64,000 nucleotides of DNA from Siderastrea radians (Eukaryota > Cnidaria > Anthozoa > Scleractinia > Rhizangiidae), in NCBI GenBank assembly GCA_964017195.1, contig OZ024893.1:52408915-52472914 (forward strand). Reading direction: 5' to 3'. Under the pieces are notes generated by a model. The model was given only the letters and a program-made list of their open reading frames with translations. It was not told the origin of the DNA and did no database searches. Below, in pieces: positions 24,771-54,974 of this stretch. A program made the position numbers and the translations under genes. Each line of letters starts with the position of its first letter. The stretch's first letter is position 1.

Positions 24771-26375
24771 GCGCGCGAGTTTGCCGAGTCTTCAAAAATG
24801 GCGCTGGCAACTATGTTAGAGTTCGGGCTACAAACGTATTTTTTGTGCTATTAAGCTTTCAGCTAAGCTTGTTTTCTTGGGTAATGGAATTTTAGTCACC
24901 CCTTTTTTCGATATAGGTAAGTGGCTCTTTGTCTTAACGTTAAAATCACACTTAAATAATGTTTTAAGAGTCATGTTTACTCTCTGCGATCGAAGAATTA
25001 TGCGGGAAAATTGTTATTGTCCGCGTCCCAAAAAGTGTGTTTATTTCAGTTATATACCACAGGGAAACTTGAAACTTGGCTACGGACTAGCCTGTAGTTT
25101 AACAAAAGTACCCAAGTTGAAAAAAGTGGTATAGTATTTGCCAAAAAAATGATCAGTCCGTTTGTTTAGCTGAGTATAATAGAAGGCGAACCTAGAAGGG
25201 TATGTTTAGCACTTAAAAGTTAACTTTTCTTGCAGTATTTGCTTCCATCTTCTGTATAAGGAAAGAATAGTGATATTTAATTGCTAGGGAAAGAGTAATC
25301 GAACGTAGTAAAGTTTTGCTACCTCATTTAACCGGTGTAAACTACACTTTTGCAGAACAACATAAAAATCTGAATCAGCTCGCAAATTATGCGGGCGCCT
25401 GAGGAAACAAGTCTTCGCTGATCTGGTTCTCGGTACTTTTTCATGAAAACTAATAGATATATTTGAGTACCATTTGGATCAGTGATTCAGTGATTTATTC
25501 TCAATACCTCCAGTTTCTTCTAGATTCAGTTGCTGTCCAGGTTGCATAGTGTTTTCGAAAGAGTTTGACCGTCAACTTGATCCACAACTAGCTACAACTG
25601 ACGATGACCATATCGCAAATAAATTGAATTGGTCCTGTCATTTGATTTTCAAAGATTGATTACAACAGTCAAACTGAGGACCATTCTAGTAAAGAGAGAG
25701 CCTTGTTAACCCTTAACATCAGTAACCTGAGAAAGTTGGCGTTTTAGATAAACTGTGGTTTTTTATAATTATTCGATATGAGATCAGCAGAAATTTGGCC
25801 GGAAAGCCGGCGTGTCAGCTGTTTTGCCTCTCCTCCAGCAAATGTTGTCATCTTTGTCGTTTTTTACAAGATAGTTTAGCAAAGTAAGGAATTACTGTGG
25901 TCCATTATTAACTTCGAACCAAGCAGAGGAATTCACAGTAAACGTTTCCTTGTATTGGAGTATTCTTCTCCACATTTTAATGATGTTTAAAGCCACTGAT
26001 CATTTTAATGAAACTGTTACGTAATTTTATTTTCCTAAAATGGAAAGAGTTTATACATATGAAAGTTATGTTTTTGTCTCCAAGTGACACATCTTAGGGT
26101 TTGTGAGATACAGCTTCTGAAAAGGGATCTTGATCACGATTTCAGTCGATCGACCAAAGCGTCCATGAAATCTTTTGAGTCTTATCGCCAATTGGTTATT
26201 TTGTTTTGAGGACCAATTTGCATTAAGAATACTTTTTACCCCGCCGTCAGGACGGGGTCTAGTAATACCCGTTTTTTTTTTTGTCGTCGTGGTCACTTGC
26301 CCCAGACCTCCGCTCGGTCAAAACAATACTTGGCGGTAATCTTCGTTTGTTTAGCGTTTATTTGCCAGAATTTTC
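24771..26375. other. Intergenic, nothing recognised
   Basis: AT-rich sequence without recognisable coding exons, TIRs or RNA genes. A short T homopolymer lies at about 26272-26282. Confidence 0.4.
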
Positions 26376-26815
26376 ATGAAAGTTGGTGTACAGAATTACT
26401 GGCGATTTAATGGCATAAAAACCCCTTCGATGATAGCAAGAACGTGGGTGCTAGCGAGCTTTGAAGCTGGCATGAATTCGCCTAACTTGCCCTGGCACGT
26501 AAACATTACATCACTGAAACACAGAAGCCGATTCGGGGAAGTCCCTTGCTTTTGCCAAGTTGAATAACTCAACAGTGAAATGCAAGCATATTTTTTGGCA
26601 GTTTTGCTTTGCTTCGCCAAAATCTTTAGGGAAAGTTGTGTAGAAAAGTACAAGAAATTCAATGGAGTTGACTTCTCTTCGATGAGAGCAAGGAAGAAGG
26701 TGCTAGCGAGCTTTGAAGCTGGCATGAATTCACCTAAACTTGCCGTAACACGTAAACATTACGTCATTGAAAGACAGAAGCCGATTCGGGGAATTTCCTT
26801 GCTTTCGCTAAAGCA
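26376..26815 (+). repeat. Two-copy ~240-bp tandem duplication
   Basis: The segment around 26385-26570 is repeated at about 26625-26812. Shared blocks include GTGCTAGCGAGCTTTGAAGC, TGGCATGAATTC, CGTAAACATTAC and AGAAGCCGATTCGGGGAA. The copies have diverged by substitutions and small indels. No coding function is evident. Confidence 0.85.
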
Positions 26816-27425
26816 TTTATCGAATCATGGCCTAAAAGTAGACCTTTACGTTTCATTTTTCAGTAGATAACCGTTCCCTTTCGATTTAAGGATAATTTTT
26901 CTTCATCAATAAATCTATTTAAATTTCCGTGCCCTTGTTTAATATTTAGAATTACGCTGAGATGCCATTTCGTTAAAAAATTGACGTAACTAAGTCACGC
27001 CATGGTCAAAACTATTTCGTCACGTTCTTCTTCGCGAGTGCTAGAACAGGTGGATGACCAAGGAATGAGGGAAGGGAAAGGTATTCATACTATAAGGGAT
27101 CCATGATATCACAAGGAGAAGGGTGCAGAGAACACTTTGGGGGGGGGGGATGGCAGCACACACGTCAAACGAAAAATCACCAACTTCAAATCTTTATACC
27201 ACTTGGGCACATATCTTGAGTGACTGTAATGTATTTGCACCCCGAGTGGGGGGGGGGGGAAACGGCGGGTCCAATGCCCCTGGGGCTTTTCTTGTTATAT
27301 TATAGCATGCAGCATACCTTTCGTTCTTTTATTGTTTTGATCTGTTCTTTTTGAGAAACTGGACTGTAAACATTTGCGAGGAAGCCATCTGTTAACTTCC
27401 TTTGAATTTTCGGGGCAGATTTATA
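26816..27425. other. Intergenic with two G homopolymers
   Basis: No gene recognised. G runs of about 10 occur at about 27140-27149 and 27249-27258, each within similar context (GGGGGGGGG followed by a GC-rich stretch), suggesting a local repeat. Confidence 0.4.
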
Positions 27426-27560
27426 TGTGACGTCACGATGGCCAGACACCTCGGTTTTTCATTCGCCAATACCGGCGCTTGTGCCCAGGCCCAAGTTCAT
27501 CACTCCCTCCTGGTACGGATGTACGGACGTACGGACGGACGGCTCCGCTGGCGGGCTTTG
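27426..27560 (+). repeat. GTAC/GGAC array with TGACGTCAC, direct copy
   Basis: Begins TGACGTCACGATGGCCAGAC and ends in the GTACGGACG array, directly followed by a hairpin (GCGGGCTTTGCCCGC) and then the start of 2.3-kb repeat copy B. Related in inverted orientation to 24660-24770. It may be part of the same larger element as copy B. Confidence 0.65.
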
Positions 27561-27579
27561 CCCGCAGGCTCCGCTATTA

Positions 27580-29925
27580 GGAGAAGGAAGTTTACTTTTG
27601 AAGATCTTCCTGTTTGGTCTTGCAAAAATGTGAGCGGTCGAAATTTTCTCATCACCTGCACCAATTTTATCGAATAAGGCAGTCAAACACGACGGGTACA
27701 GCTAACGAGAACGTCACAAAACAAAAGCTTTAATTAGCAAAACAATGACTGCACGTGCGTTATAGTTTCTGGTACATTTCTTTGCCTTTCTGTGCACAAA
27801 TGCAACGTAAAATGACCAAATTGACCAAAACAGACCAAGACAGATTGAACGAGTTGATACTATCGTGACTCGAAGCTTAAAGATTGCAAAGTGATTTATA
27901 AACTGACGTTTTCCTCGGCGTTGCAGTCGCGGTAGCTTAAGCTTCCTATTTTGTCAGTCTGCATATTTAGTAAAGAAAAGTTTGCTTTTAAGAGACTTCG
28001 GATATCCGTTTCAGGTGCTGTGGCAAGTCGGCCCAAATATTGCGTTAAGCCTTTATAAGGAGGCTAAAGATCTCCCGTTATTTTTTGACTCTCTGTAATT
28101 CAGGAAAACGTTTGCTAAAGGAAGTTTGTCTCTGAGAGAGTCTTTGTATAATCATTTACGCAAGATAGTCAGTGTAAACGTTTAGCTTTCCGGCGCTCGA
28201 GACAGATTTTTCGCAAAGTTTCCAAACCTAAGTAAATTTACTTAGGCTTATTACTTAGTAAATTTATTTTTGGCTAAAATTGATCGTTAGTTAAGAACGC
28301 TGGGGTCGTGTAATTAAAGAAAGTTTTCTCTATAAAGGGGGCCTTCGTGTATCTGTATAGGAAATGCAATGTTTCGCTTTTTGATATTTATATCTACAAG
28401 TATGATATCAGTTTTTTGGGATTCAAACTAAAAACAGAGTCAATTCAAACTTATTTTCAACTGGTCCCATTTCCCGTTTGCTGTTTTAGGCCAAAAGTCT
28501 AAATGTCTTTTTCAAAGAAGCTTCTGAATAGACGAGTTGGTGTAAAGAAAAATTGCTTAGAATCTTCTTGCGCCAAAATTAGATTTGAGTAGTTTCTGCG
28601 CGTCACACGAATAGAACAAACTGTCAAAACAAGATGCCCACTTTTTGTTTTAGTTTACATAATTCCATTTTTTGTCTAAAATATGAGGAGCATTGAATTA
28701 TTAGTTCTCGAAAACTATTTGTTCCGAAAAAGCCGCCTTTATTGCGCTAAAAATATCGATGCAGTTTGTTTGTTACCATTATGAATGCATAATTAATTGC
28801 TGCAGGACAATCACATGATGAAAAATGGCTTTACCTGTGGCATCTTGTGTATATGGGGTTTATATGGTATTGCAAAGCAATTTCTCAACTTAAATGCATC
28901 AAAAGAAAAGAAAAAACTAAGGTATTTATCTGATAAGGAACAAAGTATGATCAAGTTATTTTTAGACGTTTACCGAAATCGATCTCAACAAGTTGGTTTC
29001 TAATTGACTTTAATTAGAGAACGCCTGTATTCCAAGATTAATAAAGACCAACCACCAACAAAAAACTACTGGTTGTCACATCCACAAATCTACATCATTT
29101 TTAATACTGAACACTACAATGCCACAACCTCGGTATCTCGGGCCGATCTGCATCTCTGACGATCCGGAGATCCGCCCATCTGTCCCTCTCCACAAGTAAG
29201 CTACTTTCTCTACATATAAAACGACCACCTTTCTTCCGATGGTGGTCAACTGTGAGAGATTCGACCGTCAAGATTAAGCGACCACACAGAGGAATAAACG
29301 TAATAATCCTTTCTTCTCAGAGTTTCATATATGTTAGTGAAACGTCGGCTTGATCTCGGTAAGTTCTGACGGGACGACTTCCACATCCACAACATTAACC
29401 AATTGCAAGCAAGCAGAACTCGGAACTCTGTCTGGAGTGAAAAATCTGTATTGGATGACAAAGAAAGTGAAGAGTACTTTCCGGCGTGGTTTGTTGTTTT
29501 TTGTGTGACTTTTTCCAAAGGAAATTAAATTTGGGACGTTTGTCTTTGATACTTTCGCGCAGGGGTTCAGGTCGTAACGGAAAATTATGCCCACAAATTA
29601 CTTTTTAGTCGATATATGCATACTTGCGTTTCAAAAAATTATATTGCTTGGTTAAGAATTGGCAAAAATCGTGTAAATTTGAGAAGTGATTTTTTTCGGG
29701 CAATTGACTTATACCATATTCGGTAAGTACAATGGTTTTAATGCAAAAAGTAGTGCTATTGTCAAAGTACACTGAAAATGTGAGATATTTTTTATGGAAA
29801 GGGCACTTTCACAGTTTCCCATCATATATCTTTGAACTAATTATTTTAGCGGGTTTAATTTTCGCTTCCTTTTAACGACGCGCTAAAACAACGAAAGTAA
29901 AATCCACGCGAAAGTTTAAGGCTTT
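27580..29925 (+). repeat. 2.3-kb dispersed repeat, copy B
   Basis: Direct-orientation counterpart of 10207-12495, beginning GGAGAAGGAAGTTTACTTTT and ending near ACGCGAAAGTTTAAGG. Differences are substitutions and short indels; TATAAAAG of copy A reads TATAAAAC here. Unlike copy A it is preceded by the GGAC-array segment, so either copy A is truncated or B landed beside another repeat. Confidence 0.8.
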
Positions 29926-30896
29926 AGGTGGATAGCTCTTTGATTTGTGCTCAATTTGAAAGCTGTGATCTGTTAACAGAACCTCCTGTAACTTTTAAAT
30001 CTCCAGCCGAGAAAGTACTTAGGAGTAATTTACACCTAGTTGGACATCAGCTGAAAACATGAGTTTTGGCTTTTCAAAGAGTTAATTAGGCAACCGAACA
30101 TGAAAGCCGGTGTACAGTATGTGGGTTGAATACTAATGTGTTCACATCAAAAATATCCGACTCACGTTTCTTTGCCATGAGATAAAGAAATTCATTAATC
30201 TGTGCGGTTAATCGAAGCCATGAGCGCGTGATAGAGTTTTAATCGTCGGTAGGCTCATGGTAAAATAATCAGACCCCCTGGTCGGTATAATAAAGCTTTC
30301 CCCAAAAAGGAGGAATTCGGGAAGCTCATAGAAACTTTGAAGGTATCGAGTCACTTTTATTTTTAGCCTTTCAGTTCATCGGATGTTTACTCAGTTACAA
30401 AAGCGACTTGAATAAAGTAATCTCTATTACCTTAATCATTTGTTGCGGATAGCAAATCTTATGTAAATACTTTCCTGTGTACAGCAAATAAAGAAAAGGT
30501 TGCCAGCGCTTGCAGCTATTTCATGCCTCTCTGACATTGACCTTTTATGGCCGCATAGTAGTGAGCGCACGTACTGAGAAACTCAGCGCATTATTTTGGT
30601 ACAATACTGTCGAAAGGCTCTGCGATATGCGGGTTTAATTGTGATGAAAAACTCAAGGACCAAGAGCTTACTTTGGCCAAAAGCCTTTTTGGATGCGTTA
30701 AAAGGCCATGGGTGAGAGCTACACTGGGATTTTGGGAACGGAAATGGTGACTTTTAAATTCGGGAAATAAGATTCTGTTTTCAAGATTTTCTACCACTTA
30801 GATATTTAGCTGGAAATCTTAACAGAACAAAACTGTGTTTTCAGATAACATAAACACGAGGCATCTTTTAAGACTTCTATAACGTACCACGAATCC
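29926..30896. other. Intergenic, nothing recognised
   Basis: No coding exon, TIR pair or RNA gene could be supported in this stretch. Confidence 0.4.
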
Positions 30897-30905
30897 GAGC
30901 TGACG

Positions 30906-31004
30906 TAGTCTCCTACGCAGCCGTTTTTAGTGGCGTCGCGCCACGTGGGGGGGGGGGGGGGGGGCGTCGCGTGACGCCACTAAAAACAGCTGCGTAGGAG
31001 ACTA
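30906..31004. mobile_element. Foldback MITE with 8-bp target duplication
   Basis: Arms 30906-30937 and 30973-31004 are inverted repeats of 32 bp with one mismatch, starting TAGTCTCCTACGCAG. The loop contains a run of about 18 G. The flanks carry GAGCTGAC at 30897-30904 and again at 31005-31012, a perfect 8-bp duplication, with one extra G between the left copy and the arm. An 8-bp duplication is typical of hAT-type insertions; class assignment is inferred. Confidence 0.85.
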
Positions 31005-31012
31005 GAGCTGAC

Positions 31013-31660
31013 TTTGCCAAATTGAAAAACAAACTCGACCTATGCTTGTGGAACTCATTCAACCAAAAAACTATTTTTTAAGGTTAAAAACAAGTTTTCC
31101 AAGTTTGTATTGAGTAATTTCACTTGCTATAGTTTATAGAGCAATCTGTTGCATTGAAGTAAAATTTAAACACAAAGTCAAGCAAACTCGACCGATCTTG
31201 TTGTGCCTTTGCAGAAGTTTTTTAAGTCCTAGCCTTTGCATTAGGAAAAACTTCTTCTCCCAATACGCACCCATTTTCTGCAGAGCGACTTTTCGCGTGT
31301 GTTATGGTTTTCGCTTAACTATTGCCACAGGTTTACCATATTCTGTTAGTTGGTTAGCCTTTCTGAAGCCTGGTTCCTGCCATAATTAGACGAGAAACTT
31401 TACTCCACATAGTCTGTCTCACGGACACAAACGGGGTACCGGCAACATAATGCTGGGGCAGAAGCCTACCCTCCTTGCTGGGGGTATCCCTGTGATAACC
31501 TTCTTCCGTGTGGGAGTCCTGTGGTATGTGTGCGTGTGACTTAACCTAAAGTATAATAATTAACTTTATTTATACAAGGTGATAATTTCAATAAACTGGT
31601 TTTCAAATTAGCCGTGTTCCAAATTGACCTGATATTAAACAGGACCTAAAATGCTGATAA
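31013..31660. other. Intergenic, nothing recognised
   Basis: No supported gene or element between the foldback MITE and the Penelope-like inverted pair. Confidence 0.4.
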
Positions 31661-31726
31661 ATAATAAAAAACCAATTGCAAGGCTGATCAGACAGTTAAG
31701 AAGGGTAATAATTTTATTGCCCAATA

Positions 31727-31756
31727 TTTCGGTGAGACAAAACTCACCTTCATCAG
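31727..31756 (-). ncRNA. Hammerhead ribozyme core (left Penelope-like end)
   Basis: On the minus strand: CTGATGA, A, then a perfect 6-bp stem GGTGAG-TTTTGT-CTCACC, then GAAA. These are the invariant hammerhead core segments around stem II. Flanking ACAGC upstream and a later ACTGT/GCTGT block could form stem I, but I could not place stem III and the cleavage triplet with certainty. The mirror copy on the plus strand at 32191-32220 reads CGGATGA, with the core U changed to G, so only the left copy keeps the core. Confidence 0.6.
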
Positions 31757-32190
31757 GGGCTGTAAAAGCTGAGTAAAAATCGAATGAAACGGTTACAAGA
31801 TTTAAAATGATTAAAATGAAAAGATTATATATGATTGGTTGACAAACATAGAAAGCGGAAACGTGACTAGCAGCTTTTTAAAAAAATAGAAATAGATTAA
31901 GTTTCATCTCGTCTGTTTATTCCGTGGGGTTCAAGTGTCTAAGTGTTGCCCTTTGAAATCAAAAATGCTTCTCTGGCTTTACGAACAGGGACAGCATTCG
32001 TAAAGCCAGAGAAGCATTATTGATTTTAAAGGGCAAGACACTTGAACCCCACGGAATAAACAGACGAGATGAAACTTAATCTATTTCTATTTTTTAAAAA
32101 AGCTGTTAGCCACGTTTCCGCTTTCTATGTTTGTCATTTTAAATCTTGTAAGCGTTTCATTCGATTTTTTACTTATCTTTTACAGCCCCC

Positions 32191-32220
32191 CGGATGAAGG
32201 TGAGTTTTGTCTCACCGAAA
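32191..32220 (+). ncRNA. Mutated hammerhead core (right Penelope-like end)
   Basis: Mirror copy of the left core: CGGATGA instead of CTGATGA, with the same stem II GGTGAG/CTCACC and GAAA. The substituted core position is expected to abolish self-cleavage. It lies about 840 bases upstream of the CUL1 start codon. Confidence 0.55.
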
Positions 32221-32608
32221 TATTGGGCAATAAAATTATTACCCTTCTTAGCTGTCCGATCAGCCTTGCAATTGGTTTTTTTGTTTTATTCAACATTGCT
32301 GATCCTGATCTACACCAAGATCCGGCTTCACCTCGCTACTGTTTGTCCAAGTGGTCCTTGCATCGAGTTACCTCATAAATAATAACTATACTTGGATGAC
32401 ACGATGCCTGGGTTTTTATGTATTACATAATCACCCCTCTCTTCAAATGGCGCACTTATTTCCATTAAAAAGGGAGTAACATCATGTTTTGATTCGTTTG
32501 AAACCTGTGGCATTGTCAAATTGTCCCCTTTCTGGTTTCCGCTTACAAACCACATGGCCGCGGCATTTTTTGAAAGGCGCGGGTAAGCATGCCTTGCGGT
32601 CTTGCTGT

Positions 32609-32638
32609 CTGTGACGTCACAGAGTCGCAGCCATCTTG
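32609..32638 (+). promoter_or_regulatory. Candidate CUL1 promoter elements (CRE-like and YY1-like)
   Basis: CTGTGACGTCACAG at 32609-32622 is a 14-bp palindrome containing the cAMP-response-element core TGACGTCA. It is followed by GCAGCCATCTTG, whose complement contains AAGATGGC, the YY1-type word common in TATA-less housekeeping promoters. They lie about 400 bases upstream of the first CUL1 codon. No TATA box was seen. The role is inferred from motif and position only. Confidence 0.45.
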
Positions 32639-33036
32639 TTTTACGTGCCTGTAGGTTATGTATAGGGAGGAAAAGTGAAAAGAAAGATGGTATTTTTCTC
32701 GATTTACGGAGCAGTTGTAAAGAAAAACTTCAACTAAAGAAATGAGACTTCTTTCTGAGAGGAAATTCGCTTGAGATACGCCTTTCAAGTCAAGAGGGAA
32801 GTGCTTGTTTCGACCATTCATTTGTGTTGGTGGCTGCATGTATCTGTCCAAGTTGTGTATGTCAAACAGCAAATTCTTCGCATTTGGGATGAAGTTGTTA
32901 AAATACTAACTACTTCTGTTATCTCTTGGAGGAAAGATTAATTGATACTGCAAGCTATTACCCTTTCCTCTGAGTCTCAGGAAAGAAAACTTGACGGGAA
33001 GTCCGTCGATAGCTTGGGTTTGTCGACGCTATAATT

Positions 33037-53772
<20,736 letters not shown>

Positions 53773-54943
53773 GAACAGCGGCCAGCCGCTGACCACACTG
53801 CTTACGGGACGGGACGGGATTTCTGGTCATTGGTTGCCTTGTGAGCCAGAACAAACCACGCAAAAAAAAAAAACAAAACAAAAAACAATTGTTATTTTCT
53901 TCTTTTATATTGGGAGCGACTGAAGAGACAAGCCGACAACTCGATTTATTTGCGGAGTGAAGTTTCAACTTGTCAAAACACAAAACTGGTGAATTATTTT
54001 GACTGGCTGTGTACTGACATGGATAGGCATTGTGGATTGATGAATTCGTCCATAATTGCTTTTTGGATTTTCTTATCGCTTTACAAGTTGTAATTACACT
54101 TGACGTGCTACACTTTAATTCTTTTTTGCGGTGTCTGCCTGTAATATTTATGTATTTTGCTAGTTTTTACGCATGAGGAGAAGAGCACCTTCTCGTAAAT
54201 TTGTTAATTTCTAGGATTCTTGAACAAGTAAATGTTGACCAAAGTGTATTTGCTGCCTTGTATAGCCTTTTTGTCTTGGTGTAGATCTGGGTTCAAACGA
54301 AAACGAGTAGTTGACAAGATTTTTACTTTCGTTCTCGTCATCAATGTTTACGCTTGTTCAATGTAACGATGAGAGCGACAGGTCGAATATGGAGGATTTA
54401 CCCCCAACCCCCTCCCCTCCCCCCGCAGAAAAATACTCTTCCTGCCTTGGGTGTAAACAGAGCAACGCAACAGAGCAACCTGAGCCTTGTTACCAGGGTC
54501 TCTCTTCTTCAGGCGCATCGCTTACACCACCCTTCCCTGATATAGGCAATTCTTTAATCACGCCAACAAAGCGTCAACTAGTGGTCGGCTGGATGAAAGG
54601 TTCAAGGTGGTTTGGTTTTTTTAGGATGTAGTTAAAAATAGCTTTACCTTGAGGTAAAAAGTTCTGCTGATGTCTCCTGGAATGTTCGCTGTTTACAGAC
54701 ACTTTCTGTAGTTACAGGGGCACTCGCCCTAATCTAAAGGGGCTTCGAGAACTACACTCCGAAAATTCCTGGCAACATCAAAATAGAGGAAATGCAAAAG
54801 ATGTCCTTATTAGGAACAGCACATATTCTTCGCAAGGTGCTTCCTATCAAGTAGACGTCCATTTGCCCACCCCCAGCTGCTCCCAAGGAAGCTGGTAGTT
54901 TCCCGGTGCCCTAGGGTGAAACAATCAAGCTTGAAAGAAAACC

Positions 54944-54974
<31 letters not shown>

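Larger units (their letters stand above)
31661..32290. mobile_element. Head-to-head pair of Penelope-like element 3' ends
   Basis: A long imperfect palindrome with arms of about 300 bp around a centre at 31985-31995. Reading outward, each arm has a short coding tail, an AT-rich UTR, then a hammerhead-like block and AATATTGGGCAATAAA. The right-arm tail reads RKAREALLI then KTLEPHGINRRDET and a stop (about 31994-32078); the left-arm tail is similar on the minus strand but interrupted by a stop. The RxxRE...L.P.G.N ending fits the C-terminus of the GIY-YIG endonuclease of Penelope-like elements, and hammerhead motifs near their ends are established for that group. The reverse-transcriptase part is absent. 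Confidence 0.7.
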
